Positions 47,939 to 59,247 are shown, numbered from the stretch's first letter. The stretch is DNA of 64,000 bases from Spongilla lacustris (GCA_949361645.1 OX442427.1:6969379-7033378); one strand, 5' to 3'. A program made the numbers and translations. Notes: generated by a model from the sequence alone, not told the origin.

Positions 47939-48751
47939 TGAAATGATACATCAAATTAACTCTAACAATTGTACAGTGCTAGTTGTATACACGCATAGAA
48001 AGGGGGAGTGGGGAGGGGGAGTGGCAAGGGGCTGATTTTGAGCTAAACCCCACCCCAACAATAGCAACTTGTCAGAGATCATATGAATGGTAAAACGGTC
48101 AAAGTACAACTTATGTGAATTGGGGGTGTGAACTTTGGGTGCATATATAAATGTGCATGTGTGCCAGTAACGAATGAAGTAATACATGTATAACACAACT
48201 TTTAAAAATATAATAGTACAGATTTAGCCATTGCAACTAGATTTTGACAGCCACGCCTCTGTAGGCCACACCTCTATGCATTCATGAATAAAACAAACCT
48301 CATTTCCCAACTGACATCACTATACAATGTAAAAGTAACTAACTAGAAGTCAGTGGGTTTGTCTTAATTCGTACACATAAGGTTCACAATCTCATCATGT
48401 TCACTATCTGCATTGCAGTGCAGTGCTATACCAGTACTGATTTGTCAACCTCTCTTGACCAACAAATTGGTCAAAAAATGAATATGAGTGTACTATTTAA
48501 AGACCCAACATTCTCATGTGCAACAATATCTTGGAGGCTATGGGGAAAATGAATCTTGATGTTGTATTAAGTGACAAGTAAGTACAGTAGTGAATGTGCA
48601 TGGAATGCCAAATTTACATAATCGTCATTCGCAGTGATAATGTTAGGCGCAAATTGTGAATTTGCGCAATTTATAAATTGCGCTGCGCATTATGTGAATC
48701 CACGTATTGCGCAACAATCTATAAATTGTTGCGCAAACTGTGAATCATACT

Positions 48752-49001
48752 TGTAGTATCCTCCGCCGACGCGCGTGACCGGCCAACTAGGACGCAAGCA
48801 GCCAATATTATTAAGAAATAACACCAGGCACGTTATACACTGACACACACAGCTAGCGATAGATAAGTCACGAAGAATCTGAATCTCTCTCTGATTCTGG
48901 GCCTTTTGAGGTACCATCATCACGTGAGCATGAGTTCTAGAATATTCCAACTTAGCTAGCAGCAACTTGGTTATTGAACAAGATAATTGTTAATTCACTA
49001 C
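48752..49001. repeat. LTR (3' LTR of the gypsy element)
   Basis: 250 bases, from TGTAGTATCC to TTCACTACA. Its bases from about 48766 are repeated at 52426-52660. Confidence 0.85.
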
Positions 49002-49010
49002 ATTTCTCCC

Positions 49011-52000
49011 TCATAAGCCAAAGCGCTCTGGGGGGCGGTGGGGACGGGTGGAGCGCCTCAGGGGCCCTGTAGGTGGTTGGGTAGACATTGGACTCTGAGA
49101 TGTGGTTGCAGCCTGTGGAGGCGGTGGTGCAACTTCCGGAATGGCTAAAGGTGGAACTTGAGTTGGCTCAACTGGAGGAGGGGTGGCTGTATTACGAGCT
49201 GAAGCGTGTGTCCTCGATTCAGAGGCAGCAGGCAGTGGAAACTCATCACCAACAGCACCATCATCACTGCAGGGTTGAAAGGCGGGTTTAACATTATCCA
49301 CATGATAACGAACCTCCTTCCCGATATCCAACTTGATGCGGAGAGATGCAGGACCCATTACCGAAGTAACAATACCAGAGATCCATCTTGGAGTTCCCCA
49401 GTGGTTAAGGGCATACACTCTTTCTCCCACTTCATAGCAGTGATGCCCAGAGCTCTTACAGTTGTTTCTCTGTCTCTCTTGGGCCTTCTTCACATTCCGC
49501 TCCACTGAGGGCACAATGAAATCAAGATGTGACCGTGGCCTTCTCCCCAACAATAACTCTGCAGGTGATTGCCCTGTCGTTGAATGGGGTGTCAGCCTGT
49601 ATTGAAAAAGAAACCGCAATAAATTTGTCTCCATGTCACCTGTGACCTTCTTCAGAGCAGATTTGACCGTTTGTACTGCCCTCTCAGCCAATCCATTCGT
49701 GGCTGGGTGGTATGGAGCAGACTTGATGTGTCTGAAACCGTTTCTTTGAACAAAGGTCTGGAATTCCTTGCTGGTAAATGCTGGACCATTATCTGACACT
49801 AACACTTCTGGAAGACCATGACTGGCAAACACTTTCCGCAAACTGTGAATAGCATTCTGCGTTGTTGGTGAAGAAACCACCTCAGCTTCAATCCATTTGG
49901 AATGAGCATCCACCAATACAAAAATCGTTTTGCCCAAAAATGGACCACAGAAATCAACATGTATTCTACACCATGGTGTTGAGGGCCACTCCCACCCATG
50001 AAGTGGTGACTTTGGAGGTAATTTACTGTTGACCTGACAAGCTTGACAGGATCTCACTTTGTTCTCCAGCTCTCCATCCAGACCTGGCCACCAAAGATAA
50101 CTCCTTGCAAGAGTTTTCATTCGAGTTATTCCTGGGTGCCCTTCGTGAAGCAGGTTGACAATCCTTGCCCTCCCTGGTGGTGGTACCACAACACGATTAC
50201 CCCACAAGACACATCCATTCATTACACTCAATTCCGCTTTCCTTTGCTCATATGGTATGAACTCTCCCTTGCATTGTGATGTCCAACCTTGCAGTACCAG
50301 CCCCCTTACAGCCGAGAGTATAGGGTCCCTATCAGTCCAGTACTTGATAGATGCTGCTGTAATCACTGGACAAATCTCAGGAAGGGACTGAAGCATTAAA
50401 ACAGTGTCTGCTGGTAGGGGTACATCATCTGGAGTATCACTTAGAGGCAACCTGCTCAGACCGTCTGAGTTACCTTGCTCCTTGCCAGCTCGAAACACCA
50501 ACTGGTATTTGTAGGCACTCAGAGTTAGTGCCCATCTTTGAATCCTTGATGATGCCATAGTAGGGACTGACTTTCTTTCACTAAAAAGGAACTGCAAAGG
50601 CTTGTGATCTGAATATATTACAAATTCACGACCAAAAAGGAACTGATGGAATTTTCTTACCCCCCATACCACTGCTAACCCTTCTTTTTCAATTTGAGAA
50701 TAATTTTTCTCTGCTGGTGCTAAAGAGCGAGATGCAAAAGCAATTGGCCTGTCCGACCCATCCTCATACATATGCGACAACACAGCACCTATACCATATG
50801 GAGAGGCATCACAGGATAAGACAATCTTTTTAGATGGGTCAAAGTGGGTCAGCAAAAGATCTGATGCAAGTTGAGACTTAGCCTTTTGGAATGCTGCTGA
50901 TTGTTCAGGTCCCCAACCCCACTGCTGATGCTTGGATAGCAACCTGTAAAGTGGCGCTAGGGTATGTGAAAGACAAGGCAAAAATTTCGAGTAATAGTTC
51001 ACTAGACCAAGAAAAGACTTCAACTGGGTAACATCCTGTGGAACAGGTGCATCAACTATTGCCCTACGCTTTTCTTCTGTAGGCCTGATGCCCTCTCCTG
51101 ATATATGGTAGCCAAGATACTCCACACTGGGCAGCATGAACTTGCACTTGGCCCTCTTTAATTTAATTCCATACTTTTCCAATCGGGAGAGTACCATCTC
51201 CAAAGTCTTCAAATGCTCCTCTTTTGATGTGTCTGCAACTAGAATGTCATCAATGTAAACATGCACATGTGGAATTCCCTGCAAAATTCCCTCCATAGTT
51301 CTCTGAAAAATAGCAGGTGCTGAGGCCACTCCAAAAGGCATGCGATTATATTGGAATAACCCTTTGTGTGTGGAAATAGTAACAAACTTTTTTGATTCTT
51401 CAGCCAAGGCAAGCTGTAAGTAGGCATGTGACAAGTCCAATTTGGAAAACACTTTCCCACCTGCCAAGGAAGCTAGCAAATCATCTATGCGCGGTAGGGG
51501 ATAAGATTCAATGTTAGCCACACTGTTAACTGTTAGCTTATAATCTCCACAAATCCGAAGGCTGCCATTATGCTTCACTACAGGCACAACTGGTGCAGCC
51601 CAGTCAGAGAAGGCTACTGGTTCAATAATGCCATCCTTTTGCAGCCTTTCCAGTTCTTTCTCAACTCGTTCTCTCAATGCAAATGGAACTGCCCGGGGTC
51701 TGAAGAAACGTGGCTTAGCTAGACTATCCACCTGAATCTTCACTTCAACATCTTTCACACATCCCAGTTCCTCCTTGAAAAGACATCCATGCTTTTCCAG
51801 CAGTTTCTCTAACTCTCCATCTATTCCTGCATAAAATACAGAAATGTTAGGTTTCAGTTTAACCAACCAATCACGCCCCATCAAGGATGGGCCATTTCCT
51901 TCCACCACCAAAAGGCTCAAGGAGTGAGTTGTGCCACCATAATATACATCCACACAGATGCTTCCTTTAACCTTGATACGTTCCCCCGTGTACGTACGCA

Positions 52001-52463
52001 AGTTAATGCTGGAATGCTGCAACCATGGACGTTTGGTCTTAGCCCACAAACTTTTGTATGTACACTCGTTAATGATAGATACCACCGAACCCGTATCCAC
52101 TTCCATTAACAGTGAAGCCCCACTAATCCTGACACGTAACGTTATTGGAGCTCTTGATCCGCCTTTAGACAGATTATACAAGAAATATGTTGGTGCTTCT
52201 TCAGGTTCCTGGTCCATCTCGAGTACTCTGGTACTCCCTTGTTGTCTGGCGCCACCATGTCCAGACAGTCCCTTGTTGGTGCTAACAATGCTGCGACAGA
52301 CTCGAGACACATGACCCTGCTTACCACAATTGAAGCAAACAATAGACTTTGGTAGACGACAGTCCCTACTACTGTGTTTACCCCCGCAACGATAGCACCT
52401 ACCCGACTGAATGTCCTTGTTCGCCGACGCGCGTGACCGGCCAACTAGGACGCAAGCAGCCAA
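49011..52463 (-). CDS. Gypsy polyprotein: zinc knuckle, protease, RT, RNase H, integrase
   Basis: An uninterrupted frame of 1150 codons. In order: two CCHC knuckles (CYRCGGKHSSRDC, CFNCGKQGHVSRVC), an aspartic protease active site (DTGS), reverse transcriptase with YIDDI, RNase H (SCDASPYGIG, YSDHKPLQFL), the integrase HHCC zinc region (HEGHPGITRM, CQACQ), and a DDE core with D (VDFCGPF), D (SDNGPAF) and E (NGLAERAV). The initiator lies inside the truncated LTR, so the first 18 residues are LTR-encoded. The capsid part of gag is absent. Still coding-intact otherwise, so it may supply pol activity in trans. Confidence 0.95.
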   Translation of the reverse strand: MAACVLVGRSRASANKDIQSGRCYRCGGKHSSRDCRLPKSIVCFNCGKQGHVSRVCRSIVSTNKGLSGHGGARQQGSTRVLEMDQEPEEAPTYFLYNLSKGGSRAPITLRVRISGASLLMEVDTGSVVSIINECTYKSLWAKTKRPWLQHSSINLRTYTGERIKVKGSICVDVYYGGTTHSLSLLVVEGNGPSLMGRDWLVKLKPNISVFYAGIDGELEKLLEKHGCLFKEELGCVKDVEVKIQVDSLAKPRFFRPRAVPFALRERVEKELERLQKDGIIEPVAFSDWAAPVVPVVKHNGSLRICGDYKLTVNSVANIESYPLPRIDDLLASLAGGKVFSKLDLSHAYLQLALAEESKKFVTISTHKGLFQYNRMPFGVASAPAIFQRTMEGILQGIPHVHVYIDDILVADTSKEEHLKTLEMVLSRLEKYGIKLKRAKCKFMLPSVEYLGYHISGEGIRPTEEKRRAIVDAPVPQDVTQLKSFLGLVNYYSKFLPCLSHTLAPLYRLLSKHQQWGWGPEQSAAFQKAKSQLASDLLLTHFDPSKKIVLSCDASPYGIGAVLSHMYEDGSDRPIAFASRSLAPAEKNYSQIEKEGLAVVWGVRKFHQFLFGREFVIYSDHKPLQFLFSERKSVPTMASSRIQRWALTLSAYKYQLVFRAGKEQGNSDGLSRLPLSDTPDDVPLPADTVLMLQSLPEICPVITAASIKYWTDRDPILSAVRGLVLQGWTSQCKGEFIPYEQRKAELSVMNGCVLWGNRVVVPPPGRARIVNLLHEGHPGITRMKTLARSYLWWPGLDGELENKVRSCQACQVNSKLPPKSPLHGWEWPSTPWCRIHVDFCGPFLGKTIFVLVDAHSKWIEAEVVSSPTTQNAIHSLRKVFASHGLPEVLVSDNGPAFTSKEFQTFVQRNGFRHIKSAPYHPATNGLAERAVQTVKSALKKVTGDMETNLLRFLFQYRLTPHSTTGQSPAELLLGRRPRSHLDFIVPSVERNVKKAQERQRNNCKSSGHHCYEVGERVYALNHWGTPRWISGIVTSVMGPASLRIKLDIGKEVRYHVDNVKPAFQPCSDDGAVGDEFPLPAASESRTHASARNTATPPPVEPTQVPPLAIPEVAPPPPQAATTSQSPMSTQPPTGPLRRSTRPHRPPERFGL

Positions 52464-52660
52464 TATTATTAAGAAATAACACCAGGCACGTTATACACTG
52501 ACACACACAGCTAGCGATAGATAAGTCACGAAGAATCTGAATCTCTCTCTGATTCTGGGCCTTTTGAGGTACCATCATCACGTGAGCATGAGTTCTAGAA
52601 TATTCCAACTTAGCTAGCAGCAACTTGGTTATTGAACAAGATAATTGTTAATTCACTACA
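52426..52660. repeat. Truncated LTR (5' LTR of the gypsy element)
   Basis: Matches 48766-49001. The inner boundary at GCCGACGCGCG joins gag/NC coding sequence directly. Confidence 0.85.
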
Positions 52661-52756
52661 GTACTATGCACGGTCCATTTATAAATTGCGCACACAAATT
52701 ACGTTGCGCAATTTGTAAACTTCTGCAGCCTAGAAGCAATATAATATCATGGATTG

Positions 52757-52781
52757 GGGGGGGGGGGGGGGGGGGGGGGGC
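52757..52781. repeat. Poly-G run
   Basis: About 25 consecutive G inside Ginger internal DNA, next to the LINE tail. Confidence 0.9.
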
Positions 52782-52837
52782 TGCGACATGCTCTTATTAG
52801 TGAATTAAACCTCAATATACGTGCATAGCTCTAGGGT

Positions 52838-52879
<42 letters not shown>

Positions 52880-52946
52880 TATTTGGTAAATTTACACCAA
52901 AAAGGCAAGTAATGGCATTAGGAAATGCACTTATAAACTGCCTAAA

Positions 52947-55696
52947 CTATTTATAAGGGAATAGTTTACAAAAGGGGGTAAGGTCAACATGACTCAGATG
53001 AGCTTTAAATGCACAGACGGAGGATGCAGACACCACTGAGTTGGGCAAAGAGTTCCAAATTGGTATGACACGTTCTGAAAAAAAGTTTAGACGAAAATCA
53101 TGATGTGGTAATGATCTGGACTTGAGCTTAAAGTGGTTACCTCTGGTAAAATGAACATGAGAGTTGATAACAAAGAAGTCAGATACATCGACATCAACAA
53201 GGTGAAACACTATCTTGTAACACATCACTAGGTCAAAGAATACCCTGCGATATTCAAGAGATTGAAGCTCTTCTGCAAACAGCTCTAGTAAAGAAGCGTT
53301 GGACCTTTTCAATGGAATGAATGTCTTGATGAAGCCATGGATTCCACACCTGAGTGTTTGACTCAAGAAGTGGCCTAACATAGGTAGTGAACAGCTGTAA
53401 AAGTATTGAAGCATCATTTGAGTGAAAACCCTTCAAAAGAAGAGCACATCGATGATGTGCTTTAGCAGCAATAGCCGAGCAGTGAATGTGAAACTTTAAA
53501 TCAGATGAAAGAAAGACACCAAGATCACGAATAGAAGATACTTCTTCTAAGACTACGCTTGATAAAGAATACTTGATAGATGGGACTGCTAGATTTCCAA
53601 ATGAGATGACATTACATTTTTGAAAAGCAATGTTTAGCTGCCACTTGGAAGACCAGTTACAAAATTCAGATAGAGAGTTTGAGAACGCAGGATCTTCTGT
53701 ACTGTAACGAGCAGAGTATAGTTTAGTATCATCAGCAAAGATTTTCACCTTTACAGGTGGTGTGAGACAGTCAGGAAGGTCATTGATGTATATTAGAAAG
53801 AGTAGAGGACCTAGAACAGAGCCTTGAGGCACACCACTTATGACAGGAAGTAGAGTGGACTGAGATTCATGAATATATACACATTGAAACCGATCAGAGA
53901 GAAAAGAGGATAACCAATCCAATAAATGAGAAGTAAATCCATACAATTTGGCTTTTAAAAGAAGCTTAGAATGAGAAACTGAATCAAAAGCCTTAGCGAA
54001 GTCAATGTATACAGCATCAACTCTCATTTTATTGTCAGCCAGCAAAGTATAATCATTTAAGGTTGTTAATAATTGGGTGCAAGTAGAGCGCTTAGCCAAA
54101 AAGCCATATTGTTCATCAGATAGGAGATGGTTAGCCCTCAGAAAGGCAATCATTGAATCAGATATGATACTTTCCATAACCTTGCCACAAATACTTGTAA
54201 GAGAGACAGGTCGATAGATGGAAGCTTGCGATCACCTTTTTTAAAAATAGGACAGACATAGGCAATTTTCCAATCAGATGGAACTCTACCACACTTCATT
54301 GACATATTGAAGAGATAAGACAAAGGAAATGCTATCCCACCAGCAATTGACTTTAAAAAGATAGCAGGAAGATTGTCTGGAGTTTTAGAGTATTTCAATG
54401 GCAGTTTCATTAAAGCTCTAAACACTCTGTCATAAGTGAAAGTGACAGAACCAAGAGAAGCAGCAACTGGATTACGGTGAGCTAAGGAAGGTAGGATACC
54501 ATCATCCACTGTAAATACGGAAACAAAGAATTGATTTAGCAGGTCGCATTTATCTGAATCAGAAGTAGCAATACTTCCATCACTTCTAGCTAAAGGGGGA
54601 ATAACAGCAATATTTTTTAATTTGGAGTTGGCATAAGAATAGAAATATGATAGGTTTCTACTATTAACAACTCTCAACTCTTTGGAAGCAAGATATGCTT
54701 GAACTGCAAAATCATACTCCTTTGCAAATTTACGATAGAGACTCTTGTTAACGTGATACCATTTTTTCTTTTTCTGAAGTAATGCTCGAATATGACGAGG
54801 TATAGAATATTTTTTCAAAGAAACTTTTCTTAGAGGGACAAACTGAGCAATAGATTCTCTTAAAACACCTTCAATTTATTCCAAATATCATCAACAGTTG
54901 AACACGTATTGAAGAGCAGTAGCCAGTCAATATCACTAACATGCTGAATAATGGCACTATAATCTGCATGATGGAAATCATAAAAATAAGAGCAAGAACC
55001 TGATGATGGTGCTGAATTTGGACATATGATTTGAAAGTCAATAGATGCATGATCACAAGAACTGGAGAATGGTTCACACACCAACATTTCATAAACTAAA
55101 CCAGGATCTGAGGCCAATATGAGATCAATACAATTATGACCTCTAGTAGGACAGTTAACAATCTGGGTAAGACCATTCTGCATAGTGCAGGTCAAGAAAT
55201 AATCGTGTGAAACAGAACCAAAACTCATTGGAATACCCCAGTCTATATTGGGATAGTTAAAGTCGCCAACAAAGAAAACAGGGTAATTTACACAACAGTT
55301 GTAATTGAATAGCGAGCACAGAAGTGTGGTATGGGATATATCATTTGCCAGAGCAGGTGGATTATACACACACACAAAGCGGTACATAGATCTGTAGGAA
55401 AACATTACATCTAGTATGATGCACTCCAGTTGTAGGAAGTCAGTGGTTAGCTCATTATTTACAACTTTTAGTGAATTCTGAATAAAAACCAGAACTCCAC
55501 CATATCCATCATATCTATCTTTTCTAAGGATATAGTACGAAGAACCAGACAATAGAAGAGAGTCAGACAAATCACCATTTAACCATGATTCAGTAATAAA
55601 AATGATGTCAAAATCATAGGAGTGAAGCAGCAAGTGAAGATTCGATAATTTATTGCATAAGGAACGCGCATTAAATAACTTACAACGAAGCAGCAT
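52947..55696 (-). pseudogene. LINE ORF2 (AP-endonuclease plus reverse transcriptase), three frameshifts
   Basis: Endonuclease landmarks: FNARSLCNKL, FITESWLN, VGDFNYPNIDW and the late SCDHASIDF. RT landmarks: YIDFAKAFDSVSH, GVPQGSVLGPLLFLIYINDL and the catalytic FADDTKLY. Frames break near 54868, 54200 and 53300, so no full-length protein is made. The motif style fits the CR1/jockey superfamily. Confidence 0.9.
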
Positions 55697-55717
55697 ACTA
55701 TTACTTGCCTGATATCC

Positions 55718-56104
55718 CTAGATGGAAGTTGTTAGGTTTGCTCCAGGGACTGAAGAAGTTTGTGGATTTGATCCGGGGACTGAAGAGTTGTTGCTCTTCG
55801 TTCTTACTGACCAGCTGTGTACAGGGCCACGACGATCAATATAATACTTGTGAACACCTGCATCATTCCTTTTGTTTAAATCAGCATAAAGTTCACGAAT
55901 TCTTTTACGCTCAGCATATGTGTAACTGGGGCGAACAAAAACATCCTTGTAAGAAACAGAACCTTTTAGCATCTTTGCTTTTTGTAGGATAATTGATTTG
56001 TGAGCCAGATTCGCAACTCGAACTTTAAGAAGGCGTGGTCTGTCATCTGTTTTGGCCTTTTCCAAATTATGCCTACCTAGCCTCAAGGCATCTACCACAA
56101 CCAC
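55718..56104 (-). pseudogene. LINE ORF1 C-terminal fragment
   Basis: Encodes RPRLLKVRVANLAHK and VFVRPSYTYAERKRIRELYA, the nucleic-acid-binding C-terminal region of ORF1 in such LINEs. It lacks the N-terminal zinc or coiled-coil part. Confidence 0.65.
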
Positions 56105-56283
56105 GTCTTTAGGTTTGAGGTCCTAATAAAAAGTGTGCCCCGGCATTCTGCCCAGATATTATACACAGTGCAATACATGCACACATTAACTTGTATCAAA
56201 TACAGTCCATTTATAAACTGAATCGCAACCATGATAATTATAAGAGGACAATCTGACTATTCTGTATTAAGGGTTGTTATCAA

Positions 56284-58730
56284 CTAAGCAGACTGTTTCT
56301 GACTAGAAATGCACACTTTACATTTCCAGTCATTACTATCATCTTTAAATACTGCTTGGGGAATGTTTTCACATGACTCGTGGTACCATTCCTTGCAACC
56401 AGTGCACTGAGCCATCCTCACCATCATGTGGCATGCAGCAGTGACAATATACATACAAATACTCTGTCTTAGGCTTTCCTGGTTGGATGTTATTTGAAAG
56501 GAAAGGTGTCATTTGTTCACTTTTCAAACATGTTATGAAATGTGGTCGTAACTTATCCTGCTCATAGTGATGACTTGCTGGGTTCAATCCAAATGCCAAA
56601 TCAGTAGCAAATGCTATTGCAAATACTCCACAGTCTGATGATCCAATCTGACTTTGAGTTTTATAAAATCTTGTTGTGATCCATGAGCTGCTACAGCACA
56701 ACAAATTAGCGATTTGCATGTTTACATCAACAGATATTGTAGAGAATTTGCAGAGCTGAAGGTGAAGATGAAAACTGCAGACTTGAAACTGGTGATTGAA
56801 CTTCTGGGCTTGATAAGGGACTTCTTGATGGTGGTAACATTTGAGGAGATGAGTGAGGAGAAGCAACGTTTTCATCATCACCTGTAGTGGATGAACATAT
56901 AGTTATTCAGGAAAGCCATGTTCATGTACCAGTATACAATTGATCACCTAGCTCCATTGCATATTATGCACTGACTGTTTAAATTGCTTCTATGCACTTT
57001 GGTGTCCTAACCTGTGGCAATGAGATCTGCAACATCTTCCTCCAAAATACAAGGGTTCTTTCCCTTTGGAAGTTCAGCAAATGGAGTTGTTCTTGGAGGT
57101 TGCCCAAAAACCACTTCATAGGGGCTTTTTTTCAAAGTGCGGCATACTTGAGTCTGCAGACGAATGTGACATGAACATTTAATCAATTAATTAATTAGTC
57201 CAACTTACATTGAATGCGAGCTAACCAATCGGACCATTACACATCTCCAGACTCCTTCCTCTCATTTTTCATTCACTGAATCTGCATTTCTACAAGATGA
57301 TTACCTTTTTCAACCAACCCTTGTGACTGCGAGTGACGAGGATGCCCATTGATTATAACAACCTCCCCCGGCCATGATCGAACAACTTCTTTCACAATCT
57401 CGTTGACGATCTCCCTCCCGGCCATTGTCAGATTGCAGGATCTTGGGAAGGCCCAAATAGGGAAATACTCTTTTCACTAGACCAACAGCAACATCAACTG
57501 CTGATTTTTTCATTAAAGGCCACAGAATATGGAACTTTGACCAATGATCCATGTAATGAGCAATGTAATGATATGAACCATCAGGCATATGTCTCATATC
57601 AATGAGGTCAATCTAAATATGTAGGATGAGGCATATGAATAATAGTAAAATGCTTGACATAACATAATCACTTTACCTGGCATGAGTTAGAAAACCTGAT
57701 GACACTATTGGTCTCAGTACTATTCTGGGGTTGTTTAAGTTGACAAATTGAATATTTGTTACAGAAATACTGCACAGCATCTCTAGGTAGGCAGTCATAC
57801 GTTTTCTGTACCTGAAATTTGAGAGTGCAATACTGACATACTGACATAAATAATATTATAACTGTTTTGATGCACACTAAAAAATTAATTAGTCAGTCTA
57901 TTTATATGCACAGTGCTGTATGACTTGTGTGATACATGCTAATTACAACAAATACACATAAAACATACTTCTGCCAGGGTTTTTTTGTAACCAACATGAC
58001 CACTTTCCAATGAATGGATACGTTCAAGGATGTCATAGAACTTTTCAACCATAGCAACCACGCGATAATGACCAAAAATAGTCTTGTCATTTTCATTCTG
58101 TTAAGTAGAAAGAAATAATTAATTGAATGCATCCAACATTCAAGCAATTATGAGTCGTATGTGTGCAGTTATTATATATAATACATAGATGCATAAGAAA
58201 CACCAACAATACACATACATATATAACCTACAGTTCTACAAAGCACCTGCCATGCATGCAATGCCCTTCCTAAAATGGAAAATGCACACTGTGCCTCTTT
58301 ATAGGATAGAGGATAGAACAACTGCAACTGTTACATTGAAAGCAGCTGGTTTTCCATCTATCAAACCCCTGAACAAGGTTAGATTTTATCTTGAGGAGGA
58401 GGAGGACAAAGGAGCACCCTATCCGTATACACTACCTGCATGGCATGCACGTAGGTGTATCTTTCTTGATTTACTCACCTTGGCTTTAACCGGGAGACAT
58501 AACACATCAGTCAACTCCAACTCTGCGCAGTTTAGCAGCTCAAACTTCTTTGTTCTATTCACCCAATGTCTGAAAGAAGCCGTGACGCCACTACTATGCT
58601 CTCCCTTAACAGCTTGACGAATCCTCTTGGCTTTCTCTTCGCTAACGGTTCTGCTCGTTCTTCTACTTTTATCTACATATCTTGCACGGCAAAACTTCTC
58701 GAATATCAGTCGATGCTCCTCTTTAGACAT
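56284..58730 (-). pseudogene. Ginger transposase gene, intron-containing, frameshifted
   Basis: Minus-strand exons: about 58730-58482 (N-terminal, MSKEEHRLIFEKFCRARY), 58099-57970 (NENDKTIFGHYRVVAM), 57813-57677 (zinc region CNKYSIC), 57612-57300 (integrase core: YMDHWSKFHIL, ILQSDNGRE, then QGLVEKG in another frame), 57160-57012 (KSPYEVVFGQPPRTTPF) and 56881-56284. The last part has the Ulp1-type cysteine site QIGSSDCGVFAIAFA, then a PHD-like finger (YCHCCMPHDGE, CTGCKEWYHESC, WKCKVC) in a shifted frame. The core acidic residues D, D and E are all visible. Frameshifts near 57415 and 56420 make it inactive as read. Confidence 0.75.
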
Positions 58731-58898
58731 TATCGAAGTGTTAACGCCACGTGGATATGTACGAGGAATTTGCGCAATTTATAAATTGTTGCGCACTATG
58801 TGGATTCACATAATGCGCAGCGCAATTTATAGATTGCGCAAATTGATAGATTGCGCCTAACACCAATACCTATTGAATCGATCCTTTGCACATTTCAG

Positions 58899-58940
58899 AA
58901 GTTCAGTACGGTGAACGAACTGTTCGCGAGAATGCTAGAG
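58899..58940 (+). pseudogene. Third copy of an F-box/RasGEF exon, cut by the gap
   Basis: 42 bases identical to 44528-44569, preceded here by a good acceptor (CACATTTCAG) that the palindrome copies lack (they have CCATGAG). It begins 10 bases after the arm edge and runs into the run of N. Confidence 0.7.
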
Positions 58941-59140
58941 NNNNNNNNNNNNNNNNNNNNNNNNNNNNNNNNNNNNNNNNNNNNNNNNNNNNNNNNNNNN
59001 NNNNNNNNNNNNNNNNNNNNNNNNNNNNNNNNNNNNNNNNNNNNNNNNNNNNNNNNNNNNNNNNNNNNNNNNNNNNNNNNNNNNNNNNNNNNNNNNNNNN
59101 NNNNNNNNNNNNNNNNNNNNNNNNNNNNNNNNNNNNNNNN
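58941..59140. other. Assembly gap (200 N)
   Basis: Exactly 200 N, a conventional scaffold placeholder, so the real distance is unknown. Confidence 0.99.
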
Positions 59141-59247
59141 TGTGTGTATATGTTTGTATAAATGATATGTGTATAAGGTTTAATGATGCATGTGTGTGTA
59201 TGTTTTGTTGAGAATGCATCTAGGTGTTTCTTGTGCATGTGTTAGTT

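Larger units (their letters stand above)
40004..48641. repeat. Right arm of the 18 kb inverted duplication
   Basis: Inverse of the left arm. It ends at the Ginger-like insertion (target TAAT at 48638-48641) and resumes for 21 bases at 58868-58888. The arm lacks the 341-base insertion and the AT tract of the left arm, and its UNC13 exons are mutated. Confidence 0.95.
48752..52660 (-). mobile_element. Ty3/gypsy LTR retrotransposon with a 5' deletion
   Basis: The complete LTR at 48752-49001 has TGTAGT...ACTACA ends. The other LTR, at about 52426-52660, is truncated on its inner side and joins straight to the zinc-knuckle codons. Flanks ATACT (48747-48751) and GTACT (52661-52665) look like a five-base target duplication with one change. 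LTR identity is very high, so insertion was recent. The primer-binding site and most of gag are missing. Confidence 0.85.
52840..56125 (-). mobile_element. CR1/jockey-type LINE nested in the Ginger element
   Basis: On the minus strand the order is ORF1 remnant (about 56104-55718), endonuclease (55696-54860), reverse transcriptase (about 54838-53254) and C-terminal part (to 52947), then a (TTA)n tail at 52840-52876. The 5' end near 56125 is probably truncated. No target duplication could be fixed. Confidence 0.85.
48642..58863 (-). mobile_element. Ginger-like DNA transposon, 10.2 kb with two nested elements
   Basis: Ends GTTAGGCGCAA (48642) and TTGCGCCTAACAC (to 58863) start inverted repeats of about 100 bases built from TTTGCGCAATTTATAAATTG-type words. 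TAAT at 48638-48641 and CAAT at 58864-58867 fit a four-base target duplication with one change. The left arm holds the empty site: its reverse complement reads GTGATAATACCTATTG. Without the nested gypsy and LINE the element is about 3 kb. Its minus-strand gene encodes an integrase-type transposase with Ulp1-like and PHD-like parts, the domain set described for Ginger1 elements. Confidence 0.8.

Noticed and set aside
58851..59238. ORFs containing runs of X
   Set aside because: They are created by reading through the 200-N gap.
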